Source of the DNA: Chloroflexota bacterium
GTDB lineage: Bacteria > Chloroflexota > Anaerolineae > Thermoflexales > Thermoflexaceae
Direction: 5' to 3'
Length of the DNA: 7,980 nt
NCBI GenBank assembly: GCA_030550075.1
Contig: JAUQQB010000121.1
Coordinates: 1 to 7,980 of the forward strand
The translations under genes and the position numbers were made by a program. The notes under the pieces were generated by a model. That model was given only the letters and a program-made list of their open reading frames with translations, was not told the DNA's origin and ran no database searches. Positions 1 through 5,500 of this stretch are shown one piece after another; the first letter of the stretch is position 1; the number at the start of each line of letters is the position of its first letter.

Positions 1-13
1 GCGCCTTTGGCGC

Positions 14-37
14 GCGGCTCGGCCCCCAAAGCCCCCA
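14..37 (-). repeat. Dispersed hairpin-associated repeat, copy 1 (half of a larger element)
   Basis: The complement of these 24 bases is identical to 2833-2856. The core is two G5 runs separated by CTTT, followed by CCGAGCCGC. Bases 1-13 form a small perfect hairpin (GCGCC-TTT-GGCGC) matching the CCTTTGGC in the loop of the second copy. On the + strand, 4-30 matches 2859-2885 in 23 of 27 positions. In the second copy the GCTCGGCCCCCAAA segment is the right arm of a 14-bp stem; the partner arm here would lie upstream of the window. No T-tract follows, so this copy is not an obvious + strand terminator. Bases 38-97, between it and the methyltransferase stop, show nothing else. Confidence 0.75.
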
Positions 38-97
38 GAAGAAAACCTGCGTGAACCCCCTATATCCGTATGGCGTTGCGTGAGAATGGCTGAATCG

Positions 98-742
98 TTA
101 CCCTTTCCGAACGGCGATCATCCCCCACAGATGCCATGGTCCATCCCATACAGACCACACTTGAAGCTCCATGCGGGCCCCCTGAGCCAGGGGACGGAAG
201 GCCTCCAGGAAGGGAGCCCCCCCATCGGGACGGGCCGTCCATCGGTAGAGAACCCGGAACGCCCTGGACAGGAGCGTGGGCCCGGCGGGCCAGGCGCTGA
301 GCAGCACGACGAACCGGCCTCCCGGCCGCAACACTCGCGCGGCTTCCTGCCAGGTCGCGGGATCCAGGATAAAAGGGGCTGGGAACGTCGTCACCACCGT
401 ATCAACGATTTCGTCCGGAAACGGAAGCGCCTGCGCCCGACCCTGTACGATAGGAACTGCAAAGCCGGTTCGCTGTCGAGCCCGGCGAGCCATTTGGAAG
501 GAAAGATCCAGCCCAACTGGGCAAAGGCCTTGATGAACCATTGCCGCCAGGAGGTAGCCGGGGCCATGGCCGATCTCCAGCACCCGCTCCCCCTCCAGAT
601 GATCCAGCACCCGCATCACCCAGCCCACCCAGCGTCCCGCGGAGACCAGAGCGGCGACCCCATCATAGGCCCAGGCCCCCTTGTGATAGAGCCAGTGTAA
701 GAAAAGCGAAAGAAATGCCAAAGGCCTTCCTTTCCTTCGCAT
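98..742 (-). CDS. Class I SAM-dependent methyltransferase (Methyltransf_11/UbiE-like)
   Basis: A 214-residue protein with the Rossmann-fold motifs of class I methyltransferases in order. Motif I is VLEIGHGPG (residues 54-62), which binds S-adenosylmethionine. The acidic motif II region is GLDLS (77-81). GRAQALPFPDEIVDTVV (101-117) is the usual stretch before the catalytic pocket, and VLRPGGRFVVLL (137-148) is the post-motif strand. The N-terminus (about 8-45) is hydrophobic and aromatic, with no clear signal peptide, and may bind a membrane or a lipidic substrate. That is an inference. The ATG at 742 is supported by AAAGGA six bases upstream. The gene stands alone, divergent from the speE-like gene, with a repeat-filled gap behind it. 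The methyl acceptor cannot be read from sequence. Quinone or lipid methylation and small-molecule methylation are all possible, because this family is very broad. Confidence 0.88.
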   Translation of the reverse strand: MRRKGRPLAFLSLFLHWLYHKGAWAYDGVAALVSAGRWVGWVMRVLDHLEGERVLEIGHGPGYLLAAMVHQGLCPVGLDLSFQMARRARQRTGFAVPIVQGRAQALPFPDEIVDTVVTTFPAPFILDPATWQEAARVLRPGGRFVVLLSAWPAGPTLLSRAFRVLYRWTARPDGGAPFLEAFRPLAQGARMELQVWSVWDGPWHLWGMIAVRKG

Positions 743-820
743 TGCTTGTCCTTTAGGGCTTGTGCCATTGGCCTCTATCGGAGCTCACAAATACCCCGTT
801 TCAGTAAGGCACATATTCGC

Positions 821-869
821 AGCGGTGCTCGTTCAGGTTCAGGGCAAGGTGGAAAGGGCTGACCCCGCC
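821..869 (+). repeat. Diverged direct repeat, copy A
   Basis: Ungapped alignment to 930-978 gives 35 identities in 49 positions. The best conserved blocks are GGTGC, GTTC, GGTTC and AGGTGGAAA. The pair lies 109 bases apart. It does not form tRNA-like arms and has no CRISPR-like regularity. I read it as two old copies of one repeat whose function, if any, is unknown. Confidence 0.55.
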
Positions 870-929
870 TCAGTCCCGAAAATCCCCGAGTTGAGGGCGA
901 GGGAGGACGAACACCATTAGTGATTAACC

Positions 930-978
930 AGTGGTGCAGGTTCGGGTTCCTGGAGAGGTGGAAAAGGACAGCCCCTCC
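930..978 (+). repeat. Diverged direct repeat, copy B
   Basis: Partner of 821-869 (35 of 49 identical). Its first 14 bases also belong to the left terminal inverted repeat of the MITE-like unit at 922-1146, so the repeat word is shared between the two structures. Just upstream, 912-936 is itself an imperfect palindrome (CACCATTAGT / ACCAGTGGTG around GATTA). Confidence 0.55.
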
Positions 979-1015
979 CCCCTTCCCTTCCACGACCCAA
1001 AGGGCTGTGGGGAGA

Positions 1016-1066
1016 AAAGCGGCACCACACGAATGTTTTATAGAATCATTCGCGTGGTGCCGCTTT
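1016..1066. repeat. 20-bp inverted repeat with 11-base loop
   Basis: The left arm 1016-1035 (AAAGCGGCACCACACGAATG) and the complement of the right arm 1047-1066 differ at one position only. In a leftward transcript that position becomes a G-U pair, so the stem would be fully paired, and CGCTTTTC at its foot is a weak U-tract. In a rightward transcript it is an A-C mismatch. It could be a leftward terminator, a cruciform, or the core of a small mobile unit. There is no leftward gene immediately upstream of it, which argues against a simple gene terminator. Confidence 0.8.
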
Positions 1067-1070
1067 CACA

Positions 1071-1108
1071 GGCCTTTGGCCCCCACCCCGCCCCCCCCCA
1101 AACCCCCA
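1071..1108. repeat. Third, diverged copy of the CCTTTGGC / CCCCCAAA repeat, with G-quadruplex potential on the - strand
   Basis: GGCC-TTT-GGCC (1071-1081) is followed by C-runs, AAA and C5, the same order as at 1-36 (GCGCC-TTT-GGCGC, C5, AAA, G, C5). Read on the - strand, 1080-1107 is G5-TTT-G9-C-G4-T-G5, which satisfies the usual pattern of four or more G-runs with short loops. The C9 run at 1091-1099 is also a likely spot for length variation or sequencing error. Similarity to the other two copies is partial, and kinship is an inference. Confidence 0.5.
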
Positions 1109-1294
1109 CATTGAAGGCGAATGGGAACTCGCACCATTGGTTATTAGAGCTGGAGCGATCCCTTTCATATCCTCTCCTTGCGCTTAGAATTTGTAGAACA
1201 AACCTTAACGCTCTCGGAAGAATCACCCCTAACCTTTGCGGGGCCGCTCGTATCACCCGCAGACCCTGGGCCAGGATAAGGGCTGTATCGAACT

Positions 1295-1732
1295 ATGGAA
1301 ATGGACTGGGAAGAAGAATGGATCCCGCAGGATGGCCCCTGGGCGAATCGGGAAATGGCCCTGAAGCTTTTGCGGCGCGGCGGGAGATATATAATACCAG
1401 ACTATAATACCGAACGGCCTCACGAGATGCTCGGAGGAGCTGTGCCAGCCAATTGCTCTCGCCCTTCTTCCCGGAGATGGGGAGGGGACCTGAGCCCATT
1501 GGGGTTTCTGGCCCAGCCGCAGGCTCGCCAAGCGGACCGAGCCGGGTATGTCGATCTCCGGGGACAACGGTACAAGATGGGGATGGGCTTGGCCGGGAAG
1601 TCCGTTAGACGGTTTCCGGGGGAAGAACCCGGGGCCTGGCACGTCGCTTTGGGCTCCACACGGCCGAGCCGGTTGGTGCTTCAGGAGCCTTCAAGATGGA
1701 TGGTAGGTGTTGCCGATCTCTTTCATATGTGA
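1295..1732 (+). pseudogene. IS481/IS3-type transposase remnant, C-terminal end only
   Basis: From base 1400 the frame reads DYNTERPHEMLGGAVPANC (residues 36-54). This is the hallmark that closes the integrase core of IS481/IS3-type transposases, usually YNxxRPHxALGxxxPxxxY. It is followed by a Pro/Arg linker and a small beta domain: GYVDLRGQRYKMGMGLAGKSV at about 84-104, then AWHVALGS. That domain matches the C-terminal tail common in these enzymes. The DDE catalytic residues and the N-terminal helix-turn-helix are absent. Residues 1-35 are not convincingly transposase, and no ribosome binding site fits the ATG. So only about the last 110 residues survive and the element must be dead. The 5' break lies near 1390, next to the repeat-rich stretch. 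Terminal inverted repeats of the parent element were not found. The remnant ends about 90 bases before the speE-like gene and may have contributed to its upstream region. Confidence 0.72.
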
Positions 1733-1822
1733 CCTGCGCCCCCGTCTATACGCGTGAGAGAGGGGAGGCGAGCATTACCCTGGCCAACATGGGATTCTAA
1801 ACATCACTCAGGAGGATCCAGA

Positions 1823-2707
1823 ATGCCTCAGGGAGCGCTGGCGGAGGAGCCTTTCGAAGGGATGCGGTTGACGTTTGCCGAGGAAAGCACCATTACGGCT
1901 GTCTATCAGGTCCAGCGGGTGCTGGCCCATGAGCACAGCCCATTGCAGGAAATCGCTATCCTGGAGCTCGAGAACTGGGGCAAGGCGCTGGTCCTGGACG
2001 GCGTGATTCAGTTCACCCAACGGGACGAGTTCTTCTATCACGAGTCCCTGGTGCATCCGGCGATGATGGCTCATCCTCATCCGCGGCGGGTGCTGGTGAT
2101 CGGCGGCGGGGACGGCGGGGTGGCCCGGGAAGCCCTGCGGTATCCCACGGTGGAAGAAGTGACTGTGGTGGAGATCGACGGCCGAGTGGTGGAGTTATGC
2201 CGCCAGCATATGCCCGAGTTCGCCTCATCGTTCGATGATCCCCGGGTTCGCCTGATCATCGGCAACGGGCGCACGTTCCTGGAAGAGCGCGCGGATGTCT
2301 ACGATGTGATCCTGCTGGACTCCAACGATCCCCTGGCGGAGCTGGCCCGCAGCCTGTTTGACCCGGTGTTCTTCCGGCTGTGCGCGGCGCATCTCACCGA
2401 TGAGGGGATGCTGGCCCTGCACCTTTCCGAATCCCTGTTCCGGGAAGGGTATCTGGGATACGAAGCGCCGATGGTGCGGGGCACGCTGGGTCAGCTCTTT
2501 CGATATGTGGAGACCATCCCCATGCCCTACTCCACGTATCCGTGCAACTGGTGGAGCTTCATCGTCTGCTCGAAGGGGTTGGATCCGCGTGTGACGCGCA
2601 ACCCCCATCCGTTCCGGGGGCGATACTACGATCCCAGCTACCATGCGTGGCTTTTTGCCCCGCCCGCCTTCATCGATCGCCTGGAGGAACTCAAGGGGGT
2701 GTTTTGA
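1823..2707 (+). CDS. speE: Spermidine-synthase-family aminopropyltransferase
   Basis: A 294-residue protein, a normal length for the family. The enzymes move an aminopropyl group from decarboxylated S-adenosylmethionine to an amine such as putrescine or agmatine, in the cytoplasm. Visible motifs: LDGVIQFTQRDEFFYHE (58-74); the nucleotide loop GGGDGG (94-99); VVEID (115-119) for the donor ribose; GNGRTFL (147-153); DSNDP (166-170), carrying the two aspartates expected at the active site; and TYPCNWW (238-244), where relatives have TYPSGxW. After DSNDP the usual GPA is replaced by LAE, so substrate choice may differ. The ATG at 1823 is chosen over the upstream GTG at 1754 because AGGAGG (1810-1815) sits seven bases before it. 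A third start at 1862 has no proper spacing. No speD/speH-like decarboxylase is next to it. In thermophiles such enzymes often use agmatine or make long polyamines, so the exact product is open. Confidence 0.9.
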   Translation: MPQGALAEEPFEGMRLTFAEESTITAVYQVQRVLAHEHSPLQEIAILELENWGKALVLDGVIQFTQRDEFFYHESLVHPAMMAHPHPRRVLVIGGGDGGVAREALRYPTVEEVTVVEIDGRVVELCRQHMPEFASSFDDPRVRLIIGNGRTFLEERADVYDVILLDSNDPLAELARSLFDPVFFRLCAAHLTDEGMLALHLSESLFREGYLGYEAPMVRGTLGQLFRYVETIPMPYSTYPCNWWSFIVCSKGLDPRVTRNPHPFRGRYYDPSYHAWLFAPPAFIDRLEELKGVF

Positions 2708-2748
2708 AACCGGGTTGCGTTCTCATCGCAGAAATTTGGGGAGTATCA

Positions 2749-2771
2749 GGGGCGCGTTGAAGGCGCGCCCC
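2749..2771. other. Perfect 8-bp GC hairpin after speE
   Basis: GGGGCGCG (2749-2756) pairs with CGCGCCCC (2764-2771) around the seven-base loop TTGAAGG, about 40 bases after the speE stop. No T-tract follows on either strand. It may therefore protect the mRNA 3' end or act as a factor-dependent stop rather than a classical terminator. Confidence 0.55.
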
Positions 2772-2832
2772 CGAACACGATCTCGGACAGCAACGATTCA
2801 ATGATGCCCATGCCACGCAATAAGGTTTCACA

Positions 2833-2856
2833 TGGGGGCTTTGGGGGCCGAGCCGC
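2833..2856 (+). repeat. Dispersed hairpin-associated repeat, copy 2 (inverted relative to copy 1)
   Basis: All 24 bases equal the complement of 14-37. Similarity extends loosely outward: AGGTTT lies shortly before the shared TGGGGGC in both copies, four to five bases away. The segment is also the left arm of the terminator-like hairpin at 2840-2885. Confidence 0.85.
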
Positions 2857-2890
2857 ACCCTTTGGCATGTAGCTCGGCCCCCAAATTTTT
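2840..2890 (+). terminator. Intrinsic terminator-like hairpin with T-tract, downstream of speE
   Basis: TTTGGGGGCCGAGC (2840-2853) pairs perfectly over 14 bp with GCTCGGCCCCCAAA (2872-2885) around an 18-base loop, and TTTTT (2886-2890) follows directly. This is the layout of a rho-independent terminator reading rightward, 133 bases after the speE stop. The loop is longer than usual, and the arms belong to a dispersed repeat family. It could thus be a repeat element that has been placed to serve as terminator between the convergent speE gene and the ABC operon. Confidence 0.65.
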
Positions 2891-2896
2891 ATCCCC

Positions 2897-2923
2897 TCCT
2901 CACGACCCTCCGGGCCGTGAGGA
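2897..2923. other. Hairpin between convergent speE and ABC operon
   Basis: TCCTCACG (2897-2904) pairs with CGTGAGGA (2916-2923). CCC and GGG inside it extend the stem across one A-C mismatch to a three-base loop. It lies about 75 bases beyond the last stop of the leftward ABC operon. Leftward transcripts would next meet GGGGATAAAAATTT, which is not U-rich, so it is at best a weak terminator for that operon. I saw no better one in 2924-2997. Confidence 0.5.
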
Positions 2924-2997
2924 ATCAAAGGGACGAGGCCCTTCCCGCCTCTTCGCAGGAGCTCCGAACCGGGTGAGGCCATGTGGATATCGTTACC

Positions 2998-3792
2998 TCA
3001 GACATAGATATCCCGCCGCGGATATGCCATATAGACTGCCGCGATGCTGGCCAGAACGATCAGCAGCGAAACCAGCACATAGACCCCATCCAGATGGCCT
3101 TCCCGCAGGAAAACCGCGGCATCGAAATATTTAAAGGGCGTGAAATACTTGAGGAAATCGAAGTCCCTGGACATGTTGGAGATCGCGAATGCGAAATACG
3201 AAGCCAGGATCAGGGCGATGGCCACGGAGGCGGCGCGCCAGGAGGGCCGCAGCAGGCTGGCCAGCATCAGCCCGATGGCCAAGAAGATCAGCTCGATGAG
3301 GAACATCGCTTCCATCTCAAGCACCAGGAGGCGATAGAACGCGGCCTCGGGCTGATAGGACTGAACGGCGAGCACGGAAACCACGCCGGTCACCAGCGTG
3401 AAGAGCAGGCAGTTCACCAGCGCGGCCAGTGCCTTTGCGGTGAGCACGCGGGAGCGGCTCACGGGCAGGGCCAGAAGGAAGTCAGCAGTTTTGCCGCTTT
3501 CCTCTCGAGAAAGGACGCCGCTGCCCCATGTGGCGGCGGCGATCGCGCCCATCAGCGCGAAGTAGACGAACATCACGCCGAAGAAGCCCTCCAGGGTGGT
3601 GAGGTCAAAGGGGCCCAGGCCGAAGGCCGCTGAGACCGCCTGGGGGAACGATTTCAGGACCGCTATCATTTCCGGGTTGTTCACATAACCGGCCATTTTC
3701 ATCACAGAGAGCAGGATGAACAACGCCATAACCCCGCTCCAGATCAGGAGCGACCGCAAGCCAGATTTGAATTCATGCCAGAAGACGTTCAT
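2998..3792 (-). CDS. ABC-2 type exporter permease, second subunit
   Basis: A 264-residue integral membrane protein with about six helices (roughly 15-33, 72-95, 120-142, 155-180, 187-206 and 237-257), typical of ABC-2 family permeases. The cytoplasmic segment LSREESGKTADFLLALPVSRSRVLTAK after helix 2 is the family's usual coupling region (E-x-GK/GT ... LL-x-PVSR ... K). The start at 3792 (MNVFWHEF) is preferred because GGAGGG lies seven bases upstream. The ATG at 3807 forms part of that ribosome binding region. The gene begins 17 bases after the first permease stops and closes the operon. It shares TPF-x-x-FD (218-224) and RRDI (259-262) with the first permease at identical spacing, so the two probably arose by duplication and pair as a heterodimer. 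Substrate unknown. Confidence 0.88.
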   Translation of the reverse strand: MNVFWHEFKSGLRSLLIWSGVMALFILLSVMKMAGYVNNPEMIAVLKSFPQAVSAAFGLGPFDLTTLEGFFGVMFVYFALMGAIAAATWGSGVLSREESGKTADFLLALPVSRSRVLTAKALAALVNCLLFTLVTGVVSVLAVQSYQPEAAFYRLLVLEMEAMFLIELIFLAIGLMLASLLRPSWRAASVAIALILASYFAFAISNMSRDFDFLKYFTPFKYFDAAVFLREGHLDGVYVLVSLLIVLASIAAVYMAYPRRDIYV

Positions 3793-3809
3793 GGGTCTTC
3801 CCTCCATGT

Positions 3810-4619
3810 TTAGACAACGGCAGGGATGTCGCGGCGGGTGTATCGCCAGTAACTGAAGGCCAGCGAGATCACAATCATCGCCACGCTGAGCAGCACCAGG
3901 GATGTCTCATACGCATTGTGCTGAACCACATAGGTAGGATCGAAATGACGGAAAGGAGTGATGAGCTCCAGCTTGACATCGCCCAGCAGATCCCCGAAGG
4001 CGTTCAGCACATATCCCCCAAAGCTCAATGTCAGGCCATAAGGCGTCACGCTGCGCATCCGCCACACCAGCAACGAGAGCGCCAGGCCCAGGCTGAGGAA
4101 AACCGCCTGGAAGACCGCAATGCTCCCCAGCATCAGAAGCAGGGGACGCGCCTCGTAAGGGCGCCCTTCGCGGAACAGCTCGATGAAAAGAAAGCTGCTG
4201 GCCCACGTGACCGCATTGGTCAACGTGAGGGCGGTGAAGGCGGCCAGGAGTTTGCTGGTCAGGATCTGAGCTCGGGTAACGGGTTTGCTGACCAGGAAAT
4301 CAGAGATCATCCGGCTCTCCTCCACCGCGATCAGGCCGAAGCCATAATTGCTGGCCTGAAGGGCCAGGAGGATCTGCAGGAACGTGAAGACAAAACTGTA
4401 GTAGCCTATCACAGAGGCAAGATCCACCCCCGCCATCCCAAAGGCCTCCAGGTATTCCGGCGGAAATCGTTTCAATGTCTCCTGCAACACCGCCGCATAA
4501 TCCGCGAAGGTGGGGAAGAGGCCCATATACAGCAAGGCGACCAGGACGATGCTGGCCGACCAGATGAGGATCGAGTTCCGCTTCTGTCGTAATTCGAACC
4601 AGTAGATGTTGGCCCTCAT
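3810..4619 (-). CDS. ABC-2 type exporter permease, first subunit
   Basis: A 269-residue membrane protein with about six predicted helices (roughly 16-36, 72-96, 122-147, 160-185, 190-212 and 243-262). The coupling segment is AVEESRMISDFLVSKPVTR, followed by AQILTSKLLAA. The C-terminal TPFRHFD (221-227) and RRDI (262-265) match the neighbouring permease. Its ATG overlaps the ATPase stop in ATGA, with AGGAG six bases upstream, so translation is probably coupled. Together with the ATPase and the second permease it should form one exporter in the cytoplasmic membrane. Drug, lipid or peptide export are all possible for this family, and nothing here decides between them. Confidence 0.88.
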   Translation of the reverse strand: MRANIYWFELRQKRNSILIWSASIVLVALLYMGLFPTFADYAAVLQETLKRFPPEYLEAFGMAGVDLASVIGYYSFVFTFLQILLALQASNYGFGLIAVEESRMISDFLVSKPVTRAQILTSKLLAAFTALTLTNAVTWASSFLFIELFREGRPYEARPLLLMLGSIAVFQAVFLSLGLALSLLVWRMRSVTPYGLTLSFGGYVLNAFGDLLGDVKLELITPFRHFDPTYVVQHNAYETSLVLLSVAMIVISLAFSYWRYTRRDIPAVV

Positions 4620-5500
4620 GACTCACTCCTCTGGTAATAATGCATGAAGATCTCCTCCAGGGTCGGCTCCTCGATCGTCACATCCGTGAGGTTCATGGCG
4701 CTCAGCCGGCGCAGCACCGCGTTGATGTCTCCCCGGTAGAAGAAATGCACCGCGTGGTTAACGCGCTCCAGGTTGGTCACGCCGGGCATGTCGAAATGCG
4801 AGGGATCTATATCCCGGGCCACCACCCGGACTTTCTTGTAGTTATTGCGGATCAGCGTTTCCATGTCGGCGATCTCCACGATGCGCCCCTCGCGGATGAT
4901 GGCCACCCGGTGGCACAATCGCTGCACTTCGCTCAGGATGTGGGAGGAGAAGAAAACCGTCATCCCCCGCGCGTTCTCCTCCCGGATCAGGTCGAAAAAC
5001 CGACGCTGCATCAGAGGATCTAGGCCGATGGTCGGCTCATCCAGGAAAACCAGCCGGGGGTTATGCATCAGGCCCTGCACGATGCCGACTTTCTTTCGAT
5101 TGCCATAGGAAAGCTCATCCACGCGGCGGTTCAGGTCGAGATCCATGTATTCCGCCAGCTCATGCATACGGCGCATGCAATCGCGGTTATAGAAACTGGC
5201 CGCGTATTTCAGCAGATCAATCACCCTCATGCGCTCGTAGTAAAAGACCTCGCCGGGGAGGTAACCGATGTCCTGACGGATCTCCGGCCCATACCGGTAA
5301 ACATCCTTGCCGAAGATCCGGGCGCTGCCCCGGGTCGGGTAAATCAGGGCGAGAAGCAGGCGGATGGTGGTGGTCTTCCCGGCGCCGTTCGGACCGATGA
5401 AGCCGAAAATCTCCCCTTCCTCCACCTGGAAGGAGACATCCTCAATGCCGCGCACCCTGCCATAATATTTGGTGAGACGCTCCACCTCAATGATGCTCAT
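4616..5500 (-). CDS. ABC transporter ATP-binding protein (ABC-2 exporter)
   Basis: A 294-residue nucleotide-binding subunit that powers the two permeases by ATP hydrolysis at the inner face of the membrane. Walker A is GPNGAGKTT (36-44). IGYLPGE (78-84) stands where the Q-loop would be, without the usual glutamine. The ABC signature is LSYGNRKKVG (130-139) rather than LSGGQ, as in many ABC-2 exporter ATPases. Walker B is LVFLDE (150-155), the D-loop GLDP (159-162), and the H-loop histidine is in SSHILSE (H187). The tail has the common VTIEEPTLEEIFMHYY ending. The start at 5500 is supported by AGGAGG seven bases upstream. The longer frame back to 5590 would run through the tetR gene and has no support. 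It overlaps the end of tetR by 14 bp and the first permease by 4 bp. Confidence 0.93.
   Translation of the reverse strand: MSIIEVERLTKYYGRVRGIEDVSFQVEEGEIFGFIGPNGAGKTTTIRLLLALIYPTRGSARIFGKDVYRYGPEIRQDIGYLPGEVFYYERMRVIDLLKYAASFYNRDCMRRMHELAEYMDLDLNRRVDELSYGNRKKVGIVQGLMHNPRLVFLDEPTIGLDPLMQRRFFDLIREENARGMTVFFSSHILSEVQRLCHRVAIIREGRIVEIADMETLIRNNYKKVRVVARDIDPSHFDMPGVTNLERVNHAVHFFYRGDINAVLRRLSAMNLTDVTIEEPTLEEIFMHYYQRSES

Larger units (their letters stand above)
922..1146. mobile_element. MITE-like non-coding unit bounded by imperfect inverted repeats
   Basis: Bases 922-943 and the complement of 1125-1146 agree in 17 of 22 positions, sharing the blocks TAACCA, TGGTGC and GTTC. Between them lie a long perfect-looking hairpin (1016-1066) and a C-rich tract. 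The word ATTAG occurs at both edges (916-920 and 1143-1147) and could be a 5-bp target duplication, but it does not align neatly with the repeat ends and may be chance. At about 225 bp without a gene, the size and layout are those of a miniature inverted-repeat element. No related transposase ends could be identified, so the label is tentative. Confidence 0.4.
743..1294. other. Gene-free stretch filled with decayed repeats
   Basis: No reading frame here has a plausible product or ribosome binding site. The open frames are short, proline- and arginine-rich, and shift with the repeats. The stretch holds a diverged direct repeat pair (821-869 and 930-978), a MITE-like inverted-repeat unit (922-1146), a 20-bp palindrome (1016-1066) and a C-rich tract (1080-1107). 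A GGTGC-NN-GTTC-like word recurs at 824, 933 and, inverted, near 1125-1137. The promoter of the methyltransferase must lie at the left end, but I could not pick a convincing -35/-10 pair. Confidence 0.7.

Noticed and set aside
821..978. CRISPR array or tRNA gene in the repeat-rich gap
   Set aside because: There are only two diverged copies with no regular spacer, and the GGTTC words do not sit in a cloverleaf with acceptor and anticodon arms.
931..1407. A 158-codon rightward frame as a possible small gene
   Set aside because: It runs straight through the inverted repeats and the C9 tract, with no start signal and no coherent protein character.
1746..1810. A promoter for the speE-like gene
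   Set aside because: TTACCC followed after 17 bases by TAAACA, and TATACG further upstream, are the best pairs seen. They match the consensus too poorly to call.
2746..2982. A 78-codon leftward frame after the ABC operon
   Set aside because: It spans three hairpins and a repeat, has no convincing ribosome binding site, and shows no domain.
2986..3012. GATATC occurring twice around the last stop codon of the ABC operon
   Set aside because: It is a six-base palindrome repeated at 21 bases with no extension, which is within chance expectation.
2983..4592. Long rightward open frames of 216 and 224 codons (2983-3633 and 3918-4592)
   Set aside because: They lie opposite the two permease genes. 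Their composition (rich in H, Q, E and G) is typical of the antisense of membrane-protein codons, and neither has a ribosome binding site or a recognisable domain.
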